Assembly (NCBI GenBank): GCA_963575745.1
Contig: CAUYUJ010005005.1
Span: forward strand, 1-64,000
Direction: 5' to 3'
DNA length: 64,000 nt
DNA from: Prorocentrum cordatum
Taxonomy: Eukaryota; Sar; Dinophyceae; Prorocentrales; Prorocentraceae
The notes below the pieces were generated by a model. The model was not told where the DNA came from. It ran no database searches and worked only from the letters and a program-made list of their open reading frames with translations. Position numbers and translations under genes: made by a program. Of this stretch, positions 10,290-20,710 are shown one piece after another. Each line of letters starts with the position of its first letter. Positions within the stretch are counted from its first letter, which is position 1.

Positions 10290-10800
10290 ACAAGCCGATC
10301 CCCAACGACCCGTAACCAGCACGACAGGTACCTCAGCGGCTGAATCGAGCACCAGGAGCCTGGGCCCCACACAGTCTAGCAGTTCCACTCGACCAGCGCG
10401 ACCGAGCCCAGTACCAAGAGCCTACCATCACCAAGCCAAACGACCACTGGATCAGCGATGCCGAGTTGAATGGAATTGAATGGAAAAGGTTCTTTATACC
10501 GCGCCAAGTACTACCACTTCGACCAGCACGACGGTGCCGAGCACCACAGGGTCGAGGGCCAGCCAGCCAGCCACTGCTTCAACCAGCGTGACTGGCCCGA
10601 GCACCACAAGCTGGCATCACAGTCACAAAGTATTGCGAGGACCAGCACTACCGAGTCGAGGACAACAGCTAGTGCTACTGGGTCAAGACATACCTGGATG
10701 ACTAGTGACTGGGACGAAGGCCACAGGGTTGGGCACAGCAGAGTTAACCAACAACTTCGACCAGCATGACTGAGTCGAGTACCACAAGCTCGAGGGCAAC
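10290..10800 (+). repeat. Degenerate tandem repeats in the element A 3' region
   Basis: Variants of CGACCAGCACGAC followed by GAGCACCACAAG or similar recur near 10315, 10395, 10520, 10580, 10640 and 10757. The spacing is irregular (about 60-120 bp). No coding potential. Confidence 0.5.
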
Positions 10801-10849
10801 ATAATCATGCTGTACTACAAGACCGAGGGCCACCACGTGGCCCAGCGAG

Positions 10850-10927
10850 CTGGACGAGAAGTCCTCGTCCAGTACCACCAGATCGACGAGCACTGAGAGT
10901 GCGAGGCTCTCGAGGCTCGGCGAGAGC
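10850..10927 (+). other. Two stem-loops at the presumed 3' end of element A
   Basis: CTGGACGAG at 10850-10858 pairs perfectly with CTCGTCCAG at 10864-10872 across a 5-base loop. CTCTCG and CGAGAG near 10908-10927 form a second stem. Stem-loops near a LINE 3' end can serve as the RT recognition site; that role is inferred here. Confidence 0.45.
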
Positions 10928-10983
10928 GCAGCCGACGACGCCTGAGGGGGCCGAGTCGTCGGAGTCCCGAGGGACATAATTTG

Positions 10984-11073
10984 GTGCCCCCCCATTACCC
11001 CCAGCCGCTTCCTCTTCCATGTATGGTTTCCTGGTTCGGGCCTTGTGCTCGTGGGGGTAATGGGGGGGGGCAC
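10984..11073. other. Long imperfect inverted repeat (C-run/G-run stem, about 48-bp loop)
   Basis: GTGCCCCCCCATTACCCCCA at 10984-11003 is the reverse complement of 11052-11073 apart from two extra G in the right arm. It may mark a foldback element or the edge of element A. Confidence 0.6.
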
Positions 11074-11561
11074 GCCAGGCGCCCCTGGCCCACCGAACTC
11101 CAAGGCTGTGCACTGCCGCCCAGGACAGGCGACCCAGCTGGCCAGGCTGCTACCCTGGGCGGCAGCAATCGGGCCAGAGGGCGAGTCGCAGGCCATTGGA
11201 CCCCGCTCCTTCTTTTTGGGGCCCCCGCAGGCCCGTTTCCTCCCTCCTTGCGGGGTCCTCTGGTGCCTGGCCTTTTGCATCGTTGGGGCCTCGCCCCCCC
11301 GCTCTTCCTCTGCCCCGAGAGATCCTGGAGGCCCCTTTCTCTCCCCTGGGCGCCCCCCCCCCCCCCCGGCGCCGAAGGCGCCCGCGTGTCGGCCGCGTGC
11401 GCGGTTAGGCTCGGGCGCGGAGGCGCCTCGGTCGGCGGCAGCTGCCGCCGTGTTGCGCCTCAGGGATCAAACCCTTCAAGGCGCGGCAAATAGCTGAAAT
11501 AGCAGTCCAATCAACCCAGCGATCAAATAATGACTGGTCAGGGTTTCTGCCAGCGTGCATC
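11074..11561. other. GC-rich stretch without a supportable gene
   Basis: It holds C-runs at 11349-11366 and small GC palindromes such as GGCGCCGAAGGCGCC. Open frames here overlap each other on both strands and look composition-driven. No domain seen. Confidence 0.5.
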
Positions 11562-11717
11562 AAGTCGGGCCTGTCCCCTACAGGGGGATTTTTGTTGAAC
11601 AAGTAGAAACTACCCAACAAAAACTTCAACAATAGTCAAACATTTTCAGAACATTGTCCCCCGACTAATTGTTTACTATTTTTGAGCATTCCAACTGTAG
11701 AGGGACAGGCCCGACTT
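11562..11717. mobile_element. MITE-like element, copy 1 (156 bp)
   Basis: The left end AAGTCGGGCCTGTCCCCTACA is nearly the reverse complement of the right end TGTAGAGGGACAGGCCCGACTT. The interior is AT-rich, in sharp contrast to the GC-rich flanks. A second copy lies at 47825-47993 with the same ends and alignable interior. No coding capacity, so it must rely on a transposase encoded elsewhere. A target duplication is not clear: TAA/TTA-like bases flank the ends but cannot be separated from the termini. Confidence 0.75.
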
Positions 11718-11824
11718 AAAGCGGGCATTGCTCGGTGCAATCGCACCCGCACCCCCGAGCGCACCGCGAGCCCGACAGGGAAGCGGCGCCCGCGCTCGAC
11801 CGAGGCGGCGACCCGCCGAAGCCG

Positions 11825-11988
11825 AAGGGGCCCCGGGACGCACAAACAAATAGACACGAAAAACCGGATTCCCCATCTCTTCCCGTGTTCTCTGGGTTTT
11901 CGTCTTCCCCCCACTTCCCACACTCTCCCACCTGTCCTGGAGAGTCGACGATTCATCGTGACTGTGTTTTTTTGTTAAACCTCCTGAG
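11825..11988. repeat. Dispersed repeat family B, copy 1
   Basis: It aligns over about 160 bp with 46964-47125. Shared blocks are AAGGGGCCCC(G/A)GGAC, CACAAA(C/T)AAATA, GGATTCCC, TTTTCGTCTTCCCCCCACTTCCCA, TCGACGATT and TGTTTTTTT...CCTCCTGA. Confidence 0.7.
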
Positions 11989-13579
11989 CAGCCGGGGAGG
12001 CCGCCGCCGCCCGCCAGGAGGGGCGCCCTGCGGCAGCGAGGGCCGCGCGGGTCGGGGCCCCCGGCCGCCCGGGCGGGCCTCGCGAGCGGAGCGGAGGCGC
12101 GCAGGGGCCCCGCGCGGGAGGAGGCGCAGCTGCCGCCGGGAGCGCCCGAGGCGGCGCGGCGGGGCGCTCCTGGCCACGGCGGGCCTCGGCTGCGGAGAGG
12201 CTCCTCGCGGCAGGTCCCGGGAGCGGCCCGAGAAGCAGGGCCCCTGCAGATCCAAAAAAGGGAGGTCCCCTGGTGCAGTGCCTTGGCCGTCGGTGGGGAC
12301 ACCGAGCAGAAGGCGGCCAGCGCGTTGAGCTCGGGCCCGCCCCCGAAGAGCAAACAACAGGAGGAGGCCTCCTCGGCCGTTGAAGTTGGGGCACCTTGAG
12401 GCAGAGTGGGATCCAAAGGTCCGAGGGGGGGGGGTCCAAGCCCCCCCCCCCTCCAAGCGACCACGGAATGCGCTCTTTTAAGGGTCCAGAGGCACAGATT
12501 CTGAACGAGCGGCATGTGCCAGGCGGAATGGCGACAGACGCCTCGGCAACCCTGCAAAAAGGGAGGCAAAATCACCTGGGCGCACGCCCCGCCGAGCCGC
12601 CCGCCCGGGGGACCGGGAGGTGGCCCCGGGCACCCCGAGAGCCAGCGCCACAAAGGGTGGCCAGGGGCCCCGAGGCCGCCAACGGGATCTCCGAGCGAGG
12701 GGCGGCGGCCACGAATCCATGGCGGGGGGTGTCGCCCTAGGCCCGGCCCACACGCGGCATGCCGCCCGTCCACGAGGGCTCTCTTGCCAAAGCACGGCAA
12801 GCTGAGACCAAGGCAGCTCCAACCTGGGGTCCTTCGGGCCCCTCCAGGGGTCCAAACGCACCAGCTTTCCGTGCCGTCGCCCGCCCGGGAGGCACGTCGG
12901 CCGCCAAACAAGGGCCCGACAGCACCATACCCCATGAGGCCACCGGGACGAACCGGCTGCTCACCGGACTCGGTCTCTCCGGCCCCTCCCCAGGCCCACG
13001 GAACCTTCCGCAGAAAAACGGCCACAAGCCCACCCCCGGGAGGAGGGCCAGTTGATGCAAGGGGGAAGCCCTCCACCGTGCGAGCAGCGGCCGGTGCACG
13101 GGCGCCGCAGGTCTCGGGGCGGCCTGCACCGCCAGGGCTGCCGCACACGCAGGCGCACCCCGTGTGCCCGTCGGCACGAAACGGGGCCTGTCGCCATCTG
13201 GGCGACGAGCAAAAAACAGGTCTAACACGAAATAGCATAGCGACCTTACGCGGTGGCTTGCGCGGGGCGCCAGAGCGGCACGCCACATTGGAAACGAGGG
13301 CGCTTACGCGCGGCCTTACGCGGGCAGTTTACGCGACAATGTCCTCGCAAACGACACTGCTTCCTTCTGTTACCATGTGCACCAGGCGCGCTCAAACGCA
13401 CGCCTCGCAGCACGTTTGAGGCTAGGTAGCCGGCGCAACACCCTTGGATCCAAGAAAGCCAGCATCTCGGTGGAGGAGGGATGCAACTCTCTTGGATCCA
13501 ACCCACCAGTTCCTCGAAGGCAAAGCTACTGTTGGAACGACCGAGGTGCTGAGGAGGAGTTCAAGGGGGCTTGCGGGGT
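11989..13579. other. Very GC-rich stretch without a supportable gene
   Basis: Open frames of up to about 536 codons exist on the minus strand, with others overlapping on the plus strand. All are Arg/Pro/Gly/Ala-biased with no domain, as expected from GC-rich DNA lacking AT-rich stop codons. G- and C-runs occur at 12424-12452. Confidence 0.5.
13248..13340. repeat. Cluster of TTACGCG heptamers
   Basis: TTACGCG occurs near 13248, 13305, 13315 and 13330, with GCGCGG between some copies. Short, irregular, function unknown. Confidence 0.5.
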
Positions 13580-13673
13580 CTTCCTCCTCTTGCTCCTCCT
13601 CCTCCTTGCCGTGCTCCTCCTCCTCCTCCTCCTCCTCCTCCTCCCCTCCTCCTCCTCCTCCTCCTCCCCTCCT

Positions 13674-13706
<33 letters not shown>

Positions 13707-13768
13707 GCTCCTGCTCCTGCTGCTCCTGCTCCTGCTCCTCCTCCTCCTCCTCCTCCTCCTCCTCCTCC
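13580..13768. repeat. CTC/CTG-type trinucleotide microsatellite
   Basis: Almost entirely CTC, with a CTG-alternating centre at 13677-13737. It generates artificial poly-Ser/Leu or poly-Glu/Arg frames on either strand. Confidence 0.95.
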
Positions 13769-13789
13769 AATGGCGGCAACAGAAACTGC

Positions 13790-14755
13790 TGCCAAACCAG
13801 ATCCCTAGCGTCGCGCTGTACGCGGCAGCCCGCAGCACGGCGCAACAACACATTACCAACTTTACCGCTGTCGAACAGCAGAAGCACCAAGAGAAAAAAA
13901 CACACAAAACACAATACAAACAAACATAAAAAACAAAAGCAGAACAGAACAAACACTTGGACGAAAGACAAACATATCCAAAAAAAACAACGGAAAGGCA
14001 CACACAAAACAACAAAAAACCCAAAAAAACAGAAACAGCAGAAGCACCAACAAACCGTAACTCGACGAACTGCTCCAACGCAAACACTACAGTCGGGGCC
14101 TCTTCCGCCTTGGGGTCCCCATCTGTAGTCCCATAGGTGAACAAGCACAGCACCGGCTCGCTCCAGACAGAGGTCCAAAGACAGCGCTGGTCGTTCGACC
14201 CAGTCAGCGTCCTTTGCTTGGTCTCTGACATGAACCTGCAAATCCTGGTGGCGTACGCAAGAATCTGATGCAATCCTCGTGGAATCTGGAGACCGCCAGT
14301 CGGAAACAGGAGCATCTTCGCCACTCCGGAGAGAACCGCAATGAACCCAAGCGAACTTGGGAGTTTGGAAAAAGTCTACGATTAGAAATGGAAGTGGACT
14401 CATCCCATGCCAGTCGAAGCGACCCATGCTTCCCAAATCACGCGTAAAGTCCTTACACAAACACATTTCTAATTCCTGGCGCGCATGGTCATACTACCAA
14501 TGACACGTGTAATCGTCTAGATCTGCACATCGCGTGCCCGAATGCACGTGCACAGTTTTGGAAGTGCTGATGCCACCGCTGAATAATTGCGTGTCTTACT
14601 GGCCTCTCCAAGACCAAGCGGTTCTACGGTACATTTTCCTTGCAAGGTCCTGCTGTGCTTGGACTCCAGGGCGTTTTCACACGCATGCCAGGAGGTGCTG
14701 TGTAGTCGCTCGTGCGTCACATTGAGCCGCCGAGCCTGAAGGCTATCTGCCAATT
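13790..14755. other. A-rich low-complexity DNA followed by unique sequence, no gene supported
   Basis: Positions 13889-14050 are built of A-runs broken by single C or G. From 14090 to 14755 the sequence is unique. A minus-strand frame reads plausible-looking protein for about 90 codons (14040-14324), then runs into the low-complexity tract. I could not recognise it. Confidence 0.4.
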
Positions 14756-14759
14756 AAGT

Positions 14760-14905
14760 GAAAGGGAGCGAGCCTTCTCAGAAGATGACGGCGCTTCTCA
14801 GAACCCCTCCCGCATTCTCAGAAGCTGTCTGTGACTTCGGAGAAGGCGGAGAAAGCTTGTCAGAAGGTCCGAGGCATTCTGAGCCTTATGGAAAAGCCCG
14901 CCCCC
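14760..14905. repeat. Cluster of TTCTCAGAAG-type near-palindromes, copy 1
   Basis: CTTCTCAGAA(G) and relatives occur at about 14776, 14795, 14816, 14864 and 14876, ending in AAGCCCGCCCCCC. A similar cluster ending in AAGGCCCGCCCC lies at 47240-47410, next to the other shared repeat families. Confidence 0.5.
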
Positions 14906-16336
14906 CCCTGCCTTCCACTTGGGCGCGCCTCCGAACACGGTTACCCCACCCTCCACCCACAAAAGACAGCTTGCGGAACCGATCCCGGGATGTTCGGCCC
15001 ACTGATTCTGATGGGGCCTGATCAGAGATGGCCCCCAGCTGCGAACTGCACGGACGACCTCAAGACAGTAACTCCGTGCCAGCAGCGAAAAGCACATGCC
15101 CGCATCGGAGGCCAGCGGCCAGGCAGCAAAAAATGCACACTCCTGACTGGGAAGACGACACAAACGTCTGCGGCAGCGACGACTCAGCTGTCCGGAAGCA
15201 CTCGAGCCCCACAAAGCCACGCCCCTGGAAGGGGGCTTCTCGGGCGGCGAAAACGAATCGGAAGCGACCGCGTCCGAAAAATCGCCCTCTGCTGCCTTCA
15301 GATCAATGAACCGCCAGCTTCGAACCACATGCCCGCGCCAGGGGCGCGTGGCCAGGCGACGGGGAACGCCCAGCCCTGGCCTGCGCACACCTTCGCGGCA
15401 AAGGCACACCCCTGGAACACGTCGAGAACAAAAGAAACACCATAATGATGCATAATTACACTTTCGGAGCTCGGCGCGGACTTCTTGGATCGGCGCTGGA
15501 CCCCCTCCCTGGCGCGTGGAGCGCGCCATGGGCGGCGCCGGCGGCGCCGCCAGTGGAGGCCCAGCGCAGATGCAAGAAACCACCGCGCAACCTCGAACCT
15601 GAATGTTCATGCAACTGTTTCCCCTTCGGGTGTTTGGGCCCCCCGGCCCCCCTCACGGGCCATGTTCCGGCAGAAGATCTGGTGCATGTCGGCCAGGTCG
15701 GCCTGCTGGTCGTCGACGTCCACCGCCAGGCGCTCGATTAGGAACGGAAGGTCTGATCCCGGCAGGGCCAGCACCCTCCGACTTTGAGCGGCCCGCTGGG
15801 CACGGAGGCAAGGGGGTCTGGGTAGCGCTGGTCCGAGGCCAGGGCACATCCGCGCCTGACATCGGGCACGCGCTAACATGGAGTAGGGATCCGTGAATCT
15901 GGCGCGTGGGTGCCAGACCCTCTGATCGGGGAAACTAGCCCTAGAGCCCAGGTGCTAATTCGGCCCGTTGCGGCGACGGAGCGCGCCGACTTCGCATTGG
16001 AAACAGGACCAGTCGGTAGTCCATGCGTCGCGAATCCACCCTGCGCCTCCCCGATGGCACAGTGGGCGCCGATGTGCCAAAACCTCGGAAGAGAGCACGC
16101 AGTGCCGCTTGCCTGGGGGAAGGGCCCGGTGACGCGCACATGCGCTGCCCCCTTCGGGGGCGGCCAAGAGGGGGGCGTCCAAGGGGGGGGCGCAAATCAT
16201 GGCCGGCGGCATGTGCGCGGCCCAAGGAGGGGTCAGGGACGTCATGAAGCAAGACGGGGCGCCATGAAATCGGGGGAGATATCATGGCCCACGCCATGAT
16301 ATCCTCCTCCCCCTGGCCCTCTCCCTTCTCTGGACG
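14906..16336. other. Intergenic DNA with no supportable gene
   Basis: Contains a GC palindrome cluster (GGCGGCGCCGGCGGCGCCGC, near 15531) and G-runs near 16160-16190. The segment 15455-15505 (CTTTCGGAG...GGATCGGCGCTGGACC) weakly resembles 49708-49752 upstream of the transporter gene. No coding domain seen. Confidence 0.45.
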
Positions 16337-16560
16337 CCTCCCAGATGGGGTCGGAGCAGATGGGGTCGGAGGATCGCGCCGCATCGCCGATACGTCGGCG
16401 ATGTATCGGCGATGCATCGGCGATGCATCGTCGACGTGTGGGTGATGCATCGGCGACGCCGGCGTGGAGAAAATCGGGCTCTGCATCGCGCCGCATCGCC
16501 GATGCATTGGCGATGCGGCGAGATCCTCCGACCCCGTCTGCTCCGACCCCATCTGGGAGG
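16337..16560. mobile_element. Foldback/MITE-like element, copy 1 (224 bp, about 55-bp terminal inverted repeats)
   Basis: The left end CCTCCCAGATGGGGTCGGAG...GCGCCGCATCGCCGAT is mirrored by the right end ATCGGCGATGCGGCG...CTCCGACCCCATCTGGGAGG. The arm itself repeats GATGGGGTCGGAG twice. The centre is tandem ATCGGCGATGC-type decamers. A second copy with a longer centre lies at 47427-47815. Confidence 0.75.
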
Positions 16561-17136
16561 CCTAGGTTCTCTTTCTCGCTCCCGAGTCTTGTCGGCCCCC
16601 GCATGCCGGGCCGCCCAGTACGCGGGCGGCCAGCCGTGGAGCCCGGTCCTCGGCGGGCACCCCCCGCCGCGTCGACGCAGAGCCTGCGCGCCTCCCCCAC
16701 CCTGTGGATCGGTCTGGGCTGTGGGCGTCTGCCTCCCCCCACTCATGCCCCTCTGGCGCCGCCGCCGCCTCCCCCCCGCGGACCCCTGGCCTTCGAAGCG
16801 GCGAAGGGCAGGGCCATCAGAAGCCCAGAGCCCCAGGAGCCGGAAAGAAGCCACGGTGAATGGCAATGCCATCAGAAGCAGCCTCAGGCACCGAAGCGGA
16901 GACGATGTGTCGAGCGTTGCCGTCAGCAGCCGTAGGCGCCTCCTTGCGCGAGCGCATCAGCCAACGCGCTGCCCTACGCTCTTCCTGAGGGTATCCTCAG
17001 TGTCCGATGCATTCTCCCCAAGTTGGGGGCGGCGGATCTGTTCGAACGCCTGCATCATGCAAACATCGTTTTGCATGAGTCGGGCAAGCTCCTGTGTCTT
17101 CGCCCCTGGGGCAGGAAGTCGTCGGCCGAACACATC
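16561..17136. other. Intergenic DNA; possible short minus-strand coding remnant
   Basis: On the minus strand, 17120-16965 reads a plausible peptide including ELARLMQNDVCMMQAFEQIRR up to a stop, entered through the GGA microsatellite as poly-Glu. No family recognised and no start, so not called as a gene. Confidence 0.3.
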
Positions 17137-17204
17137 CGCCTCTTCTTCCTCCTCCTCCTCCTCCTCCTCCTCCTCCTCCTCCTCCTCCTCCTCCTCCTCC
17201 TCCT
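17137..17204. repeat. CTC trinucleotide microsatellite
   Basis: An essentially uninterrupted (CTC)n tract of about 22 units. Confidence 0.95.
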
Positions 17205-19140
17205 GTCCCTAATTACTCCCTTAGAAGGCCCCTTCCCACCTGCTCTTACTGCTGATACGCTTGCCGATCATCTTTCCTCCTCCTGCTCCTCCCCTGATCA
17301 TGTTGAGCTTGCTCCTCCTCGTTCCCGTCCTGCCCTGTGTTTTTCTGCTCGTCCTCGTGATGCCCACCGCCTCGTCCCTCACCTGCCCCTTTTCGTCCAC
17401 CTCCCCTTCCTCTGGCTCATCCTGCTCCGTCGTCTTCCGCGCCCTCGTGCCCTTTCCTCCAAATCGGCCTCCTCATTCTTCTCTCCTCCCCCTGGTGTAT
17501 TCGGTTCCCCCCCAGCACACACACACACACACACACACACGCTAAAGGAACACTGGCGGGGGTGTCCTCTGCCGTGACGCGATGCACCTCCTCCACTATC
17601 TCGTCCACCTGCTCGCCGACCAGCGAAGAAAAGGCAAACCCTGCGAAGAGAGAGCACAAGCGGAGACTGAAGACCTACAATGAACCCACCGACATAAAGA
17701 AAGGCTCACACAGAACGTACACGTGCATGACGGCTGGGGAAGCGCCAATGATAGGGGGGTCGAGGGTGGGGGACCTGGATGGCTCGTCCGCCCTCGAAAA
17801 TATGGAGTCCCACATCCGTCCAGAGACAGACCGTGTGGTGACCTCGATATGCCAACCAAAATACCTCACCGCACGGTCAATCACCGCACCTTGTTGCACT
17901 TGGAGGCCCTAGTCGCCCGAGACATCCTCGGATAACGACACAAGCCGCAAAATCGTGCGGCCACCCCGAATCCCCACCGACTCAGCTGACGGTGCCGTCA
18001 CCCCGCCGATGCAGGACTTCCGAAAACAGAGCGGAGAGGGGTGTGCGAAGGCCCCTGGAAGCGAGGGTAATTGGAGCGCTTGGCCGAGCAGCGTGCGGGA
18101 GAGCCCTGAAGCGGATGACTATGAACGCCGCTGCTGCTGCTGCTGCTGCTGCTCGTGCAGCCGCGCTGCGCGAGGCGCGGGCGCCGCCAGGCTCGAACGC
18201 CACGACGTGCTTGTCGCAGGGCCTCCTCGGGGCAGGAGGCCCCGACAACGCCGCGCGGGGCCTCGGGGAGGTCGTGGCGGAGATGCCACGCGCACGGCCC
18301 TACCTCGGGCGAGGCCCCTCGAAGCCGCCCTCCGAGCGCAAGGCGGCTCGCCGGCAGACTCCGCCGACGAGGAGTGTGCTCATCGCTGCTGCCCAGCGGC
18401 TGGCACTCGCGCTCCAGAAGCATCACGAGGCTGGCCCGCCCCCCCTCTGCCTCGGTGGCGCCGAGGCTCGGCCTGGGGGGGGGCAACCGCCGCGATCAGA
18501 GCGGGGGGGCAGCGGATCAGCCCACACAGCTGGTCCTGCCGGAGCCTCTCGGTGCCAACGTGTCGAGGAAGGCGCCCGGCGGCGGGGCCGAGACCAGCTG
18601 CACGCAGCAGACTTCGTACCCCTCCCCACCCGTTCCCTGTCCCCCCCTCCTCTCGCCCGACCCGATCGGTGACGCCAAGGCACGGCCGGTGCCGGGGGGC
18701 CGCCGCGTCGATTGGCGAAGTGCACCCCCTCTGGCTCATGGTTCGACCGATCCCCAGCCCCACTGGCAATTGCTTGGCCCCCCACTGGTCGACTTACCCT
18801 CGCACCCCCCCTGGTGGGGATACACGCTGTTCCGTTCGGGTTTCGCGGGGCCTAATTATGCCCGCCTGGGGAAGGCGGGATGGTAGGGCCGATGCACAAT
18901 TTAGAGGTTGCGGGGGGGTATGAGCTGAATAAGCCCAGAGACAATCCGACAAGAGGGGGGGATGAGGGCAAACTCGCTCACAATCAATCGATCCCCTGAA
19001 CCATCCCGGGGTCGAAGCTTACCAATTGTTCGGGCCGTGTCCAGCCGTAAGTAATGACGATGAAGCTCAGTTCTTCCCCCTTTTCTTATGGCCGATGTTT
19101 GACTGCTCGCCTGTTCGCTTCTGATGCGCTTTTGAGGCCT
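17205..19140. other. Intergenic DNA with small microsatellites, no supportable gene
   Basis: Holds a (CA)n tract at 17515-17540 and pyrimidine-rich DNA at 17250-17510. Minus-strand open frames at 17560-17660 and 17675-17899 read plausible short peptides but have no ATG and no recognisable family. The frames at 17990-18890 are Arg/Pro/Ala-biased. Confidence 0.4.
18130..18153. repeat. CTG trinucleotide microsatellite
   Basis: An uninterrupted (GCT)n tract of eight units; reads poly-Ala, poly-Leu or poly-Cys. Confidence 0.9.
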
Positions 19141-19184
19141 CAAGATGGCCACAAGATTGCCCAATAGAGACCCGAGAAAACGGG

Positions 19185-19450
19185 GCCCAAGAGACCCCCC
19201 AGACGGGCCCAAGAACGCTCAAGAGCGGCCCCAGAGCGCCCCAAGAGGGCCCCAAGAGGAGATGATGATGATGGCCTCAAGGGGGGGGGTCAAACGTTAC
19301 GACCGCCTCCCTTTTCACCGGCACCATCGACAATGGCCCCAAGAGGCCCTCCAGGGCATCCGTCAGGCCCCAGGAGAGCCCCAAGAGGGCCCCAAGAGGC
19401 CCCCACGACACACCAGAAGAGCTCTAAGAAGACCCCATGATCCCACAAAC
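19185..19450. repeat. Degenerate CCCCAAGAGG-type tandem repeats
   Basis: GGCCCCAAGAGG and variants (CCAAGAAGC, CCAGAGCGCC) recur about every 12-25 bp, interrupted by GATGATGATG at 19260. The reverse complement motif CCTCTTGG recurs at 61400-61560. Confidence 0.55.
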
Positions 19451-19509
19451 GAGTCGCAAGAGGGTTCCAAGAGGCGAGTTTGAGGGCTTTGTCCTCGTTC
19501 TCGTTGTCC

Positions 19510-19559
19510 TCCTCCTCCTCCTCCTCCTCCTCCTCCGCCTCCCCCTCCTCGTCTCGTAC

Positions 19560-19636
<77 letters not shown>

Positions 19637-19982
19637 GGGACACCATCATCATCACCACCATCACATCATCATCATCATCATCAACAACATCATCGACATC
19701 ATCATCATCACCATCACCATCACAATCGCCATCATCATCATCATCCTCAGCGTCAGCATCAGATCAGTCATCAACCTCAGCAGCAGCACCATCAGCATCA
19801 GCTCAGCATACACATCAGCATCAGCATCATCATCATCATCAGCATCAGCACCAGCACCAGCACCCCAGCACCAGCACCAGCACCAGCACCAGCACCAGCA
19901 CCAGCACCAGCACCAGCATCAGCATCAGCATCAGCATCAGCATCAGCATCAGCATCAGCATCAGCATCAGCATCAGCATCAG

Positions 19983-20064
<82 letters not shown>
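19510..20064. repeat. Long compound microsatellite: CTC, ATC, CAC and CAG/ATC
   Basis: (CTC)n at 19510-19537, (ATC)n at 19560-19634, mixed ATC/ACC to about 19750, then CAGCATCAG and CAGCAC arrays, then (ATC)n at 19983-20062. All three frames stay open and read artificial poly-His, poly-Ser/Ile or poly-Met/Asp. Confidence 0.97.
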
Positions 20065-20066
<2 letters not shown>

Positions 20067-20710
20067 TCCGTCGCCCCCACGCGGGCCCCAGGGGATGGCC
20101 CTCCAAGGCCACCCCCTTGCTCCCAGAGATCTCTGTTCACCCCGCTTGCCCGCTCTGATGAAATACATGATACATGTGTCTCTTCGTCCCGTTCCCCGTC
20201 AACTCTCGTGGGCAAGGTTTCCGCATGGGCTTGTGGGGATACGCGCTCGTGGAGAATACATGAATTGACCAACGATGAAGGCGAAAGGGCGATGGCGAAA
20301 AAAAGACAAAAAAAACAGGGCCTGTTTCGATAGCCTGTTGGCGAGGTCCTGGCAATCGCTCAGGGTCTTCTTGATGTCCTCGACCGATTGCCCGTCAGCC
20401 ACACACACAGCTGCACTCCTCCCCAAAACTCCCCCCTCCCCCCTCCGGCACTCCCGCCCCCCCGCTTTCTCCCCCACTCCCCTGTCCTCCCCTCTCCTCG
20501 CCCATTCCCGCCACAGCTCCCCTCCCCGTCCTTTGCCCGTCCCCTCGCCTATCTCCGCCCTGCCCTCCCTGTCTCTCCTCTCTTCGATTTCGCGTCCCGC
20601 GTGCAGATTGGGTTCCGATAGAAGCGGCCTCCAGAGGCAAGCCAAAATGCTGCAGACACAACAAGGCACTGCACGAGCACTAAGATCACCGCTATACTCG
20701 GAAGAGCACG
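20065..20710. other. Intergenic DNA with a pyrimidine-rich tract, no supportable gene
   Basis: 20415-20590 is almost pure C/T on the plus strand. No domain on either strand. Confidence 0.5.

Larger units (their letters stand above)
1..10970 (+). mobile_element. Element A: non-LTR (LINE-like) retrotransposon, 5'-truncated by the window edge
   Basis: A run of same-strand coding segments carries, in order, a coiled-coil gag-like ORF1, low-complexity linkers, RNase H, an AP-type endonuclease, reverse transcriptase, zinc-finger-like Cys/His pairs and a C5-methyltransferase-like domain, followed by a noncoding repeat tail. Presence of an endonuclease plus RT without protease, integrase or visible LTRs makes it LINE-like. 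Frames change near 378, 535, 1650, 2680, 4915 and 5635, and stops lie at 5786-5788 and 7895-7897, so this copy is probably dead unless some breaks are assembly errors. The left end lies outside the window. The right end is set only loosely by where the tail hairpins stop. Confidence 0.85.

Noticed and set aside
11465-11490. T-arm-like GGGTTTGATCCC (minus strand)
   Set aside because: Only a four-base stem with the wrong loop length and no acceptor or anticodon arms around it.
11676-13286. 536-codon minus-strand open frame and several overlapping plus-strand frames
   Set aside because: Arg/Gly/Pro/Ala-biased with no domain, in very GC-rich DNA where stop codons are rare; overlapping frames on both strands look equally 'coding'.
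13422-14324. 300-codon minus-strand frame ending in poly-Arg/Ser/Glu
   Set aside because: Its length comes from reading through the CTC microsatellite and the A-rich tract. The first 90 residues look natural but match nothing I know.
16200-16300. ATCATGGCC/GGCCATGATAT near-palindrome near 16279-16302
   Set aside because: A short imperfect palindrome (ATATCATGGCCCACGCCATGATAT). Real but single, and probably chance next to the foldback element.
17675-17899. 74-codon minus-strand frame with a natural-looking sequence
   Set aside because: No ATG at its start, no recognisable family and no neighbouring exon with good splice signals.
19437-20333. Frames with long poly-His, poly-Ser/Ile and poly-Met runs
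   Set aside because: Direct translations of the ATC/CAG compound microsatellite.
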